NCBI GenBank assembly: GCA_012267385.1
Contig: JAAXGW010000024.1
Coordinates: 83,536-147,535, forward strand
Source of the DNA: OMG group bacterium
GTDB taxonomy: Bacteria > Pseudomonadota > Gammaproteobacteria > Pseudomonadales > Azotimanducaceae
Direction of reading: 5' to 3'
DNA: 64,000 nucleotides
The position numbers were made by a program, and so were the translations under genes. Shown one piece after another: positions 1 through 8,808 of this stretch (positions are counted from its first letter, which is position 1; each line of letters begins with the position of its first letter). A model generated the notes under the pieces. The model saw nothing but the letters and a program-made list of their open reading frames with translations, made no database searches and was not told the DNA's origin.

Positions 1-2
1 GT

Positions 3-404
3 CTCGTACTCGCATCCGTGATCTACTCGATGCCGTTCATGGTCCAACCTCTCAAGGTCGCCTTTGAGCAACTGGATCAAGAACTTCTTGAAACCGCTAG
101 GGTTTTAGGTGCAAACACATGGACGACGATTCTGAAAGTGATTCTTCCCTCTTCTGTAAGGGGAATACTCACAGGGCTAGTGCTCACGTTTGCACATACT
201 GTAGGTGAATTTGGGGTAGTGCTCATGATTGGTGGGAGTATTCAGGGAAAAACACGAGTGGTGTCCATCGCGATCTATGAAAACGTTGAAACACTGAACT
301 ATGGAGATGCTCACTTACTTGCTGGTGGCCTCTTGGTGTTTAGTTTTATCACACTGGTCTTTGTGTATTCATGGAACCGGCGCACCCGTATAGGATTGAG
401 TTAA
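3..404 (+). CDS. modB: Molybdate ABC transporter permease ModB, 3' part only
   Basis: Inner-membrane permease of the ModABC molybdate importer. The frame is open from the first bases of the window, so the N-terminal part lies outside; the GTG at 18 is an internal codon, not the start. Visible are the cytoplasmic EAA coupling loop (around ETARVLGANTWTTILKVILP), then a GEFG segment and a final hydrophobic helix typical of ModB/CysT-type permeases. The TAA stop overlaps the ATG of modC (TAATG), indicating translational coupling. modA would be expected upstream, outside the window. The molybdate assignment rests on the ModC partner with its C-terminal TOBE-like region; tungstate or sulfate transport cannot be fully excluded. 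Confidence 0.87.
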   Translation, partial: LVLASVIYSMPFMVQPLKVAFEQLDQELLETARVLGANTWTTILKVILPSSVRGILTGLVLTFAHTVGEFGVVLMIGGSIQGKTRVVSIAIYENVETLNYGDAHLLAGGLLVFSFITLVFVYSWNRRTRIGLS

Positions 405-1489
405 TGCTGAGATTTGATCTTCACTCCAAACGGGGAAACTTTGAGCTAAAGGTTCAAGCTGAACTTAGTTCTAGCGGTGCAACCGCTATCGTCGGCAGGA
501 ATGGCAGCGGTAAAACTAGCTTGCTTCGCGCGATCGCAGGCTTAGATCGAGCTACAGGAACGCTCCAAGTGAATGATGCAACATGGCTTGAAAGTAGCAC
601 CGGGTTGTCTGTGCCCACGCAAAAACGTAAATTGGGGTACGTTTCACAAACTCCGAAGTTGTTCCCCTATATGACCGTCGAGCACAATCTTCGATTCGCT
701 TACCAGCTTGCAACCAATCGCAGTGATAAGGACTCGACGAACAATTTATCCAATGTGATCACTCGATTTGAACTGGAATCGTTACTCGCGAGAAAACCGA
801 CAACTCTATCTGGAGGGGAAACGAGTCGCGTTGCTCTCGCGAGAGCGTTACTCTCCGACCCAGATTTGTTATTACTAGATGAACCACTTTCGACCATTGA
901 TTTGGATCGAAAACGCGATTTATTACCCTATTTGGAACGGATTCTCGATGATCATCCATTGCCTATGCTTTACGTGACTCACGATTTCACTGAAGTCGCG
1001 CGCTTGTGTACCGATGCGCTCGTATTACGGGTTGGAAACGTGTTAGCAAGCGGTCGCGTTGATGAAGTGATTCATTCAATTTCTGACGTTGACTTGCCAG
1101 AACAGACTAAGAAGAGTTCCTTGATCAATGCCGAATACGTAAGTTACGACGAAGAGTTATACCTCGCATACTTCAAGATTTGCGACCAAACCATCGTAAT
1201 TCCAATGTCAGAATTGCCACACTTCAAAGGTTTGGTACCCATCCGAATACAAGATCGAGATGTTGCGATCGCCACCACTAAACCCGTCAACACGAGCATG
1301 CGCAACTTGCTGAAATGTAGGATTTTGGAAATTGAACATACTCCTGCTAGTCCTTTCGTGTTGATTAGTTTGGTATGCGGTACTGAAAATTTCCGCGCAA
1401 CTATTACTCGAGCTTCGATGCTAGAACTCGGACTACAAGAGCATGCCGAGGTTTATGCTTTGATCAAAAGTGCGACTTTAGAGGCGTAA
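404..1489 (+). CDS. modC: Molybdate ABC transporter ATP-binding protein ModC
   Basis: ATPase that drives molybdate import with ModB. Walker A GRNGSGKT is at residues 31-38, the ABC signature LSGGE at 135-139 and Walker B LLLLDEP at 155-161, followed by the switch His in YVTHD. The last ~120 residues resemble the molybdate-binding TOBE/Mop region that distinguishes ModC from other importer ATPases. I chose the ATG at 404, which overlaps the modB stop (TAATG). An upstream in-frame ATG at 371 would overlap modB by 34 bases and adds 11 residues that look like a read-through of the permease end. Length (361 aa) matches the family. Confidence 0.9.
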   Translation: MLRFDLHSKRGNFELKVQAELSSSGATAIVGRNGSGKTSLLRAIAGLDRATGTLQVNDATWLESSTGLSVPTQKRKLGYVSQTPKLFPYMTVEHNLRFAYQLATNRSDKDSTNNLSNVITRFELESLLARKPTTLSGGETSRVALARALLSDPDLLLLDEPLSTIDLDRKRDLLPYLERILDDHPLPMLYVTHDFTEVARLCTDALVLRVGNVLASGRVDEVIHSISDVDLPEQTKKSSLINAEYVSYDEELYLAYFKICDQTIVIPMSELPHFKGLVPIRIQDRDVAIATTKPVNTSMRNLLKCRILEIEHTPASPFVLISLVCGTENFRATITRASMLELGLQEHAEVYALIKSATLEA

Positions 1490-1716
1490 CCAATGACGAG
1501 GACCGTTTGCATAATTTTGGGATTTATATACTTAGGTTAAACATCCAATATATTTATTGACAGGTCGTAGAAGTCACCAACGTGAACGCTTCTCGCTGTC
1601 CAGACGCCCCAACGCCAGAGGTCATACTGGTATTATGCACATGTATTCAATTCAAGTATGAAATTGCCATAATTTTCTTCCCTTCCTTTCATTCACCTTT
1701 TACTTTGGACTAATTT

Positions 1717-2376
1717 ATGACTTTAAGAATCGACTCTATCGCACCAGATTTCACCGCTCAAACGACACATGGAGAAATTTCCTTCCACAACTGGATTGGA
1801 GACAGCTGGGTCGTATTGTTCTCGCATCCAAAAGACTTTACTCCGGTGTGTACTACAGAGCTGGGTTGCTTAGCAGGTTTATCAGAGCAGTTTAGCGCTC
1901 GCAACTGCAAGATTATCGGTCTCTCGGTAGATTCGGTAGACAGTCATTTAGATTGGTTACCGGACATCGAAGCGAGTCAAGGAAATAAAGTCACCTACCC
2001 CCTTATCGGGGATCCTCACCTTTCCATCGCAAAAATTTACGATATGCTTCCCGCTGGTGCTGGAGACTCGAGTGAGGGCCGAACGGCAGCAGAAAATGCT
2101 ACCGTGAGATCGGTGTTCATCATTGCGCCAGATAAGAAAGTCAAAGCGATTCTCACCTATCCTATGACTTCGGGTAGAAATTTCGACGAAGTACTTAGAC
2201 TGGTGGATTCCTGCCAACTCACCGCAAAACAAGCGGTTGCAACGCCCGTAAATTGGAATCATGGAGACCCTGTAATTATCGTACCGAGTATTCCGGACGA
2301 AGAGGCGCGAAAACGATACCCGAATGGTTGGAACGCTCCACTACCGTATCTTAGATTCGTACCACACCAAACATAA
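1717..2376 (+). CDS. 1-Cys peroxiredoxin (Prx6/AhpC-TSA family)
   Basis: Cytoplasmic thiol peroxidase that reduces hydrogen peroxide and organic hydroperoxides. The peroxidatic cysteine is Cys45 in the FTPVCTTELG motif. The 219-residue length and long C-terminal extension, including the LRFVPHQ-like end, fit the Prx6 (1-Cys) subgroup rather than short 2-Cys AhpC. The ATG at 1717 follows a 227-bp gap after modC, so the gene probably has its own promoter, though I see no convincing -35/-10 pair. The next gene, a flavin monooxygenase, follows after 62 bp containing a strong inverted repeat. Assignment to the superfamily is secure; the physiological reductant is unknown. Confidence 0.9.
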   Translation: MTLRIDSIAPDFTAQTTHGEISFHNWIGDSWVVLFSHPKDFTPVCTTELGCLAGLSEQFSARNCKIIGLSVDSVDSHLDWLPDIEASQGNKVTYPLIGDPHLSIAKIYDMLPAGAGDSSEGRTAAENATVRSVFIIAPDKKVKAILTYPMTSGRNFDEVLRLVDSCQLTAKQAVATPVNWNHGDPVIIVPSIPDEEARKRYPNGWNAPLPYLRFVPHQT

Positions 2377-2399
2377 AAGAACCACAAACACTTTCTTTT

Positions 2400-2428
2400 A
2401 ACCAACCTAACTGTTTAATTGGTTAGGT
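2400..2428. promoter_or_regulatory. Overlapping inverted repeats between peroxiredoxin and monooxygenase genes
   Basis: Two mutually exclusive inverted repeats overlap here: ACCTAAC (2405-2411) with GTTAGGT (2422-2428), and AACCAA (2400-2405) with TTGGTT (2419-2424). The site lies 10 bases before the monooxygenase start codon, so it could be a repressor operator or a hairpin that hides the ribosome-binding region. No T-run follows, which argues against an intrinsic terminator on the + strand. Confidence 0.35.
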
Positions 2429-2438
2429 CGAACCCACG

Positions 2439-3623
2439 ATGATTTCGAACGGGAATAAGAACGCCCGAGTGATTATCGTGGGAGGCGGTATTGCCGGACT
2501 AACCACGGCGTTAGCTCTCAGCCACGTAGGTATCTCTTCTCTGGTTCTGGAACGAACAGACTTTGAAGACGCGACAGGAGCTGGGATTCAACTCACACCA
2601 AATGCTACACGAGTTTTATTTCAGTTTGGGCTAGCGAACCAACTAGCTGAGTCGTCTCACGAACCTCAAATCCTCGAGACTAGACATTGGAAGACTGGCA
2701 GAGTACTGTGCAGGATACCGTTGCATGAAATAGTCGCTCGGTATTGTTCGTACCCATACCTACAGATTCATCGGTCTGAATTAATAAGAGTACTGCACAG
2801 CGCATGTGAAGAACGAGCAAACATCGATCTGATGTCTCAAGTAGAAGTGGAAGAAATAGAACAGTCCAAAGAAAGAGTAAATCTATACTCTTCAAAAGGA
2901 AAATTTGGAGCGGCGATGGTGGTTGGAGCCGACGGGACTCATTCAACTATCAGTAAGCATTTAGGAAACACGGAAGAGCCGGAATTTTCCCATTGGCAAG
3001 CATGGCGAACTGTTCTGAAAGAGCCAGGCTCAGATGTCCAAGGTTTATCGAATACGAACGTATGGTGCGGACCGACAGGACACATCGTCCATTACCCTAT
3101 CGATGCACTGGGCACCTATAACTTCGTTTTCGTAACCAAATCGTCAGAAACCCTCTCTGGTAAGTGGAAACAAAATGGTAAAGTCACAGAATTACGCGAG
3201 TACTTTCAGGGATGGCATAATGAAGTGAACGAGATCATAGAACTTGTCGATGAACAACATCTGTTTAGATGGGGACTCTTCCATCACGCGCGCATGAAAT
3301 TGTCGTGGAGTCACAAACGGATCGTATTATTGGGAGACGCAATTCACACAACAATGCCCTTTCTCGCACAGGGAGCAGCGTTAGCTGTTGAAGATGCGAT
3401 GGCTATAGCAAGTCGATTGAGAGCTTGCTCAATGAACGTACACCGAGCAATCCAGTCTTTCGTCGTGTACCGTAAGACACGGGTAGAAGGAATTCAGGGA
3501 CAGTCCGAGAAAATGGGCGTTGTTTATCATTTAGATTTCCCGTGGTCGACGATTCGCGATTGGGGGACAACATGGGCAGTAGCAAAACTCGCACGAGACA
3601 TATACAGCTATGAAACAGTCTAA
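2439..3623 (+). CDS. FAD-dependent aromatic-type monooxygenase
   Basis: Flavoprotein hydroxylase of the PHBH fold (class A), the family containing salicylate 1-hydroxylase and 3-hydroxybenzoate 6-hydroxylase. The N-terminal dinucleotide-binding motif GGGIAG is at residues 15-20, the DG motif occurs in GADGTHS around 165, and the FAD-ribityl GD motif is in LLGDAIHTTMPFLAQGA near 300. Length (394 aa) is typical. It would use NAD(P)H and O2 to hydroxylate a small, probably aromatic, substrate, but no ring-cleavage or uptake genes are nearby, so the substrate is open. It may be co-transcribed with the preceding peroxiredoxin (62-bp gap). Confidence 0.82.
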   Translation: MISNGNKNARVIIVGGGIAGLTTALALSHVGISSLVLERTDFEDATGAGIQLTPNATRVLFQFGLANQLAESSHEPQILETRHWKTGRVLCRIPLHEIVARYCSYPYLQIHRSELIRVLHSACEERANIDLMSQVEVEEIEQSKERVNLYSSKGKFGAAMVVGADGTHSTISKHLGNTEEPEFSHWQAWRTVLKEPGSDVQGLSNTNVWCGPTGHIVHYPIDALGTYNFVFVTKSSETLSGKWKQNGKVTELREYFQGWHNEVNEIIELVDEQHLFRWGLFHHARMKLSWSHKRIVLLGDAIHTTMPFLAQGAALAVEDAMAIASRLRACSMNVHRAIQSFVVYRKTRVEGIQGQSEKMGVVYHLDFPWSTIRDWGTTWAVAKLARDIYSYETV

Positions 3624-3660
3624 AGCGCAAGTACCAAAATTTGTGATTGTGCCCCTCATT

Positions 3661-3694
3661 GAACAAATTCGGACAGTACATGTCTAACTATAAT
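3661..3694 (+). promoter_or_regulatory. Possible promoter of the Do-type protease (sigma-E-like and sigma-70-like elements)
   Basis: A GAAC-containing element at 3661-3666 is separated by 16 bp from TCTAA at 3683-3687, a loose match to the sigma-E consensus (GAACTT, 16 bp, TCTGA). A perfect TATAAT lies at 3689-3694 but lacks a good -35 at the right spacing. A sigma-E promoter would make sense for a periplasmic protease gene. The match is degenerate, so this is tentative. Confidence 0.28.
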
Positions 3695-3747
3695 CAGAAT
3701 GAATATTCGCCACTAGATCACTATACATTTTGTTATTGGAGTAATTA

Positions 3748-5049
3748 ATGAGCTATAGCAGAGTTCAAATTGGGTCGTTATTCGTGCTGTCATTGGTCGC
3801 GACAGCCTTACTCGCTAGCGGCGTACCAGCACTTACCGGACCCACCACGATCGCACCATTGGTCGAAGAAGTTCAAGACGCAGTGGTCAACATTACTGCA
3901 TTGCGGTCTGGAAACACAGATTTTTTTGGAAGACGTTGGCAACCCCGGGGGGAGACCCGAGCTATTGGATCTGGTGTAATAATCGATGCTGAAAAAGGGC
4001 ATGTCGTTACAAACGAACACCTGATTCGTGACGCTGAACAAATACTAGTTACTCTAGTAGACGAACGAGAATTCGTTGCGGAGATTGTTGGGCAGGACGC
4101 TGCCACAGATGTCGCCGTTCTAAAAATTCCTTCCGACGATTTGAAAGCACTTCCTCTGGCCGACTCGGATAAAACACGAGTAGGAGACTTTGTGCTGGCA
4201 ATCGGCAATCCTTTTGGTCAGCTACAACATACTGTAACTTCTGGGATCGTTAGTGGACTCGGACGACAAGGACTAGGGATTGAAGCTATTGAAGACTTCA
4301 TCCAGACTGACGCAGCCATCAATGAGGGAAACTCTGGAGGACCATTGATCAATTTTTCCGGTGAAATTATTGGGATAAATACAGCGATTCTTGGTCGAGC
4401 AGGTAATGTCGGCATCGCGTTTGCAATTCCTTCAAATATGGTGAAGGAGATCGTTAGCGAATTGATAGAGTTTGGAGGAATAACGCGAGGATTCTTGGGT
4501 GTCCACATGGCTAACATCCCCCCAGCATACTATGAAGACTATACGAAGATGTTCGAGCTAGATGAGCTTGAAGGAGTGTTAATCACCTTCGTGCGGGAAG
4601 GAACTGCCGCGTCTGATGCAGGAATCGAACGGTATGACGTCATCACGTCCTTTAACGGAGAAAGTGTATCGAAATCTACCGATCTAACCCGAGAGATAAA
4701 TCTCGCGGAAATTGGTGAAACAGTTCCCATCGAGTTATTGAGAGATGGAAAGTTACAAACTGTCTATGCAGAGATTCGTCCGCGGACTTGGGGTGGCGAT
4801 GCAGCGCACCCAGGTTTAGCTGGAGCTACAATCGGAAACATCAATGTTGAAGACGAATATTTTGGAGAGCTCAAGGGAAAAGGATGGGTCGTCCGAGATA
4901 TTCGACCTGATAGCCCGGCGTCGAAACTCGATCTAAAAGTCGGAGACGTAATTATTCCTCTAGCGCGATACAGAGAACCAGGTAGTACTGACGTAGAAAT
5001 TTATCGAGACGGCGAAAATATCACCATTTCTACCCGACCAAGCAACTGA
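3748..5049 (+). CDS. Periplasmic Do-type serine endoprotease (DegQ/DegP-like)
   Basis: Envelope protein quality-control protease of the HtrA family. A hydrophobic export signal or anchor spans residues ~7-28. The trypsin-like domain carries the catalytic triad His91 (in VVTNEHLI), Asp121 (in DAATDVAVLKI) and Ser196 (in NEGNSGGPL). Two PDZ regions follow, about 245-335 and 365-430. Two PDZ domains and 433 residues fit DegQ/DegP better than DegS, which has one. The LA-loop is short, again DegQ-like. The start is supported by TTGGAG eight bases before the ATG. The His motif reads TNEHLI instead of the usual TNNHVI. A sigma-E-like promoter may lie upstream. Confidence 0.9.
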   Translation: MSYSRVQIGSLFVLSLVATALLASGVPALTGPTTIAPLVEEVQDAVVNITALRSGNTDFFGRRWQPRGETRAIGSGVIIDAEKGHVVTNEHLIRDAEQILVTLVDEREFVAEIVGQDAATDVAVLKIPSDDLKALPLADSDKTRVGDFVLAIGNPFGQLQHTVTSGIVSGLGRQGLGIEAIEDFIQTDAAINEGNSGGPLINFSGEIIGINTAILGRAGNVGIAFAIPSNMVKEIVSELIEFGGITRGFLGVHMANIPPAYYEDYTKMFELDELEGVLITFVREGTAASDAGIERYDVITSFNGESVSKSTDLTREINLAEIGETVPIELLRDGKLQTVYAEIRPRTWGGDAAHPGLAGATIGNINVEDEYFGELKGKGWVVRDIRPDSPASKLDLKVGDVIIPLARYREPGSTDVEIYRDGENITISTRPSN

Positions 5050-5218
5050 CTGTCTGCTCGCGTAGCCATGTGACTACAGCAAGTCCTCGCATAATTTAGT
5101 AGACACAGGAATCCTGGGTCGCGAATCTAGCGGTGGTTTGATAAGTTTTCAATTCTCGAGACTTTCGAACTCAAGGGTAGTAATCGTCGAAGACTTGTAA
5201 GTAGGAGGGACGAAGCTT

Positions 5219-5776
5219 TTAGTCCTCCTCGTCCACAAACTCTTCGACTCGAGAGAGATTAATCTCAGCAACTCGCTCAAGGATGTGTCCTCGTAACATG
5301 TGAGCATTGTCGACATGAAATCCCTTGATTGAGGAAACACCACCCGCAGTGTAAATCTGCAAGGTCGCCAAGCTCAACAATCGGTCAAGAATTCCTTGAC
5401 TCACCGCAACATGTTGTACCCTACTGAATGGGGCCGTCGCCAAGTAGCGCGTCACTAGTCCATATTTTTGCGCGATATCCATTTCACGTAAAGCATATCC
5501 ACGATGCGGAAATTCCAAACGCGGCCATGAAATGAGTAACACGATTACTACGATTCCAGTACAAATCCCGACGATTCCGATCAATTGAACTAGCTGCGTG
5601 TCTGAAGTCAGGAGGAGGATTCCAAATACTACTATCAATGCTAAATTAAAAACACCTATTACACAGTTTCGCAACATATCACGAACGATCAAATTACGAT
5701 CCATCTCCACCCAATCGATGTCTTCTAACGACGGTAAATCTTCGACTGCTAGTTGTTCGTTCGTGTTCTTGTTCAT
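5219..5776 (-). CDS. Bacterial PH domain membrane protein, YdbS-like
   Basis: Small membrane protein with two adjacent transmembrane helices (about residues 34-56 and 60-83) followed by one bacterial PH (bPH2, formerly DUF304) domain; the typical stretch RGYALREMDIAQKYGLVTR is seen at ~92-110. I place the start at the ATG at 5776, which has GGAG upstream; an upstream in-frame TTG at 5887 would add 37 unlikely residues. It lies 153 bp downstream of the larger YdbT-like gene on the same strand. YdbS/YdbT pairs occur in many bacteria and are linked to resistance to some antimicrobial peptides in Bacillus; the biochemical role is not known. The C-terminus is acidic (EEFVDEED). Confidence 0.8.
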   Translation of the reverse strand: MNKNTNEQLAVEDLPSLEDIDWVEMDRNLIVRDMLRNCVIGVFNLALIVVFGILLLTSDTQLVQLIGIVGICTGIVVIVLLISWPRLEFPHRGYALREMDIAQKYGLVTRYLATAPFSRVQHVAVSQGILDRLLSLATLQIYTAGGVSSIKGFHVDNAHMLRGHILERVAEINLSRVEEFVDEED

Positions 5777-5929
5777 GCGAAGAGAGTCTCCAGATTTTTG
5801 AAACAGCAGGGAATACACTGAGCATGGCTTATTACAAAAGAGGTTGTCACAACGAACTGCGGAATACCTACAAACAAAACTCGCCAAGCACTAAGCATTT
5901 CCTTCGCCACTCTACTGCTGGGCAAAAAA

Positions 5930-7588
5930 TCATTGCCACTCCGAATTGCGTACCGTGATAACCTGTGAGATGTAATCATGCAACTGAGTTGCCCGTTCTC
6001 GTGCTAGGAATGGCACCACGATACTCGTTGTCGCAAAGAACACGGTCAGCGTGGATTTTCCAGTGAATTGCTGAATGAAACTCTGTTTGATTTCTACTCT
6101 TTGCACCTTTTTAAACTTACCCATATCAAGCGTGTATCCCAGCATACCAGATCTCGATATCATCGAAAACATGTCTACGACATATCCTGCTTTACGCCAA
6201 CGCACCAGCGCAACTATGGCGCACATAGGAACCCAAGCACCAATAAACGCTAACCACACCCAAGGCAACCAATTAAAGTTTGAGAACAGCGAAGTGATAA
6301 ACACGGCGAGGAATGGAACGGAAATGAACCCAATAAACAACTGCCAAAAATATACGATTGAAATGGGTTGGAATTTTTGCGTCTTTGGATCGAGGCGCAA
6401 CTGGCTTCCTGTTTCGAGCGCGGCGAGTTCGACGATCTCATCGCGCACGGAAGTTGGGACGGATGGAAGCGATAGCATATGCTCTTTCCCGCTCATCGAC
6501 TGCTTCGCAGTCAAGCGACAAAGCTTTAACCCAATTTCCCGTACGTTCATCTTTACGGAAACAGATTGAACTCGTTCAAGTTTAACGTTAGTCCGTTTTT
6601 TGGTAAACAGTCCGCGAACGGTCGAAAGTGCATTGTTTCGCCGAAGAAGTTGCAGATCATAGTGGATCACGCAGAAGTAGATTGCTCGAACTAAAAACAG
6701 TACTGCCATTAATAAAAAAATGGTCAGAACAACTAGTATGGTCAGGCTCAACCAGGATTGTGTAATTGGGATTCCCGTATATTGTTCGAATGTGTCGGGC
6801 AACGTCAAATAGTATTGTTCAGCGACGCTAAGTACTTGACGCCAAAGCGCAAAGTTTTCTTTGGTTTCGGTTGGATCCAGCATGTTGTAGATGGTAAAAG
6901 CAATCCAAAAGAACGCTCCCAACACGGCTGCCGTCATTGCAAAGGTTCCCTGCACGCAGAAACTTGCCTTAACTAAAGGAATCAAGTCCATACGATACCT
7001 CTGCTGCCCTTCGCTCGAAACCTCTTCACCGATCGAGTCAGGTACTGTGGTTTCCATACTCACCTTAGCACGTAGGAGCTCTGCTAACTGTAGCTTTATC
7101 GCCGGTACTTGGACTTCAGCTGCCGCTGAACCCGCGGTGTCTAATGAGATTTGAGCCAAACCAAGAGCTCGTTCGACTGGCCCACGCTCTAGATTCACTG
7201 CGCGAACTCGTTCCCATCGAACATCTGTCTGGGTGATCCGTAATATCCCCGACTTCACGGCAATACTCTCATTAGTGATGCGAAAACGAAACCGTCGGTA
7301 CGCTAGTACTGCTACGATAAACACAACAATCAAGATCAGCGCGACGACAATCAAAATCGCCTGATACCAAGTGAGTTCGGTCTGTATGACCGCAAGAGAC
7401 GTGACCCCGACAAGCGGAACGAGATTTGTAACCTGTTGGAACAACACTTTGGATACCAGCGTTAATCGACTGCCGAAAAAAAACAACAACGCAAATGGAG
7501 ACGCCATACGCCACGTACTATAGTCTGATAGTAGCGTGTCGAGCTCGTCTTGAAGTTTTACTGAATCCATTGGTTGTTCAGCTGCCAT
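5930..7588 (-). CDS. Bacterial PH domain membrane protein, YdbT-like
   Basis: Multi-pass membrane protein of 552 residues with three bPH2-type domains interleaved with pairs of transmembrane helices. PH-like stretches are visible around RRFRFRITNESIAVKSGIL (~95-115), again after the helix near 310-330 (LLRRNNALSTVRGLFTKKRT) and near the C-terminus (VDMFSMISRSGMLGYTLDMG). The arrangement matches YdbT, the usual partner of the YdbS-like gene just downstream, and the two are probably co-transcribed. Start is the ATG at 7588. Function is unknown beyond a proposed role in envelope stress or antimicrobial peptide resistance. Confidence 0.8.
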   Translation of the reverse strand: MAAEQPMDSVKLQDELDTLLSDYSTWRMASPFALLFFFGSRLTLVSKVLFQQVTNLVPLVGVTSLAVIQTELTWYQAILIVVALILIVVFIVAVLAYRRFRFRITNESIAVKSGILRITQTDVRWERVRAVNLERGPVERALGLAQISLDTAGSAAAEVQVPAIKLQLAELLRAKVSMETTVPDSIGEEVSSEGQQRYRMDLIPLVKASFCVQGTFAMTAAVLGAFFWIAFTIYNMLDPTETKENFALWRQVLSVAEQYYLTLPDTFEQYTGIPITQSWLSLTILVVLTIFLLMAVLFLVRAIYFCVIHYDLQLLRRNNALSTVRGLFTKKRTNVKLERVQSVSVKMNVREIGLKLCRLTAKQSMSGKEHMLSLPSVPTSVRDEIVELAALETGSQLRLDPKTQKFQPISIVYFWQLFIGFISVPFLAVFITSLFSNFNWLPWVWLAFIGAWVPMCAIVALVRWRKAGYVVDMFSMISRSGMLGYTLDMGKFKKVQRVEIKQSFIQQFTGKSTLTVFFATTSIVVPFLARERATQLHDYISQVITVRNSEWQ

Positions 7589-7775
7589 GTTTACTCACTA
7601 TCGGACAGACCGAATTCACATCAACTAATACCAGATCAGAATCGATAACCACAAGGACTACTTACAATCTTTCAATCGCGACCAATGAGCAATTTGCTCA
7701 ACAGTGCGTCTTTCTCAGAGCAATGTCCTTGCAAATCTCGTTCCTAACGCAACAACTTAAAAAGGGAAAACACAG

Positions 7776-8807
7776 ATGTTAAAAACCGTGTCGCTAGGGA
7801 AAAAATGTGGCATGAAAGTTTCCGAACTTTGTTTAGGCACCATGAACTTTGGCGTGCCTGGACGTGGTCTCCATGGAGATTGGACGTTAACAGAAGACCA
7901 AGCAAAGCCGATCTTCCAAGCAGCATTCGAGCATGGGCTATTTTATTTTGATTGTGCGAACAATTATGGTCTCGGTGCAAGTGAAGAAGTTGTCGGATCG
8001 ATCTTGCGTTCTATGTTCAACCGTTGGGAATATGTAATTACTACCAAAGTCTCATACCCCATGGGACCTGCTCCGAATCTCGGTGGGCTCACCCGAAAAC
8101 ACATCATGGAAGGGATCGATGCAAGTCTCAAACGTTTAGGTCTCGACTACGTCGACCAATACATCATCCATCGGCACCCGCATGGTATTCGCGACCAGAC
8201 TTTCGTACCGATCGAAGAAACCATGGAAGCCTTACACGATGTTGTAAAAGCTGGAAAAGCACTCTATCTAGGTGCTTCCTCTATGTTCACTTGGCAGTTT
8301 GTTGAATTGCAGTCGATCGCGAAATTGAATGGTTGGACCGAGTTTGTATCAATGCAAAACCATTACAACCTAATCTATCGCGAGGAAGAACGCGAAATGA
8401 TTCCCTATTGCAAACATGCTGGAATTGCACTAACTCCGTGGTCGCCGTTGGCGCGTGGAATTCTCGCTGGTTCGTATGGCAAGAGTTTGAAGGAAGGAAA
8501 GACAGAGCGATCTTCAGGACGCGACAGCAAACGCACTGCGAGTCTCTATCGCGGTGCAGCCGATTTTAAAATCGCTGACCGCGTAGCGAAGGTAGCGAAA
8601 AAGTACGACAAGAAACCAGGACAAATCGCGATCGCCTGGTTAACCAACAAACCCGAAATCACCGCACCGATTATTGGTGTATCCAAAGTTGATCAACTGA
8701 CCGAATTAGCCGAAGCGACAGCTGTTTCGCTGGATGAAGAAGACGTTACCTTTTTAGAAGAACTGTACCAACCAGTTAACAACCTGCTTTCGTTAGGAAC
8801 CTCTTAG
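7776..8807 (+). CDS. Aldo/keto reductase
   Basis: NAD(P)H-dependent carbonyl reductase with the AKR TIM barrel. The active-site Asp and Tyr are in FDCANNYGLGASEE (Asp ~53, Tyr ~58), the Lys in TTKVSYP (~86) and the His in IIHRHPHG (~130). The C-terminal NADP-binding part includes PIIGVSKVDQL. The length (343 aa) and the subunit-beta-like sequence suggest the AKR7/YghZ/potassium-channel-beta branch, which reduces aldehydes such as methylglyoxal. The gene stands alone, divergent from the YdbT-like gene, and ends 1 bp from the convergent NYN gene. Substrate not determinable. Confidence 0.87.
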   Translation: MLKTVSLGKKCGMKVSELCLGTMNFGVPGRGLHGDWTLTEDQAKPIFQAAFEHGLFYFDCANNYGLGASEEVVGSILRSMFNRWEYVITTKVSYPMGPAPNLGGLTRKHIMEGIDASLKRLGLDYVDQYIIHRHPHGIRDQTFVPIEETMEALHDVVKAGKALYLGASSMFTWQFVELQSIAKLNGWTEFVSMQNHYNLIYREEEREMIPYCKHAGIALTPWSPLARGILAGSYGKSLKEGKTERSSGRDSKRTASLYRGAADFKIADRVAKVAKKYDKKPGQIAIAWLTNKPEITAPIIGVSKVDQLTELAEATAVSLDEEDVTFLEELYQPVNNLLSLGTS

Positions 8808-8808
8808 T

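Noticed and set aside
1557-1562. Perfect TTGACA in the gap before the peroxiredoxin gene
   Set aside because: No acceptable -10 element at 16-18 bp downstream, so not reported as a promoter.
6075-6569. Long plus-strand frame opposite the YdbT-like gene
   Set aside because: It is antisense to a well-supported membrane protein gene, has no domain-like composition and no ribosome-binding site; treated as a shadow.
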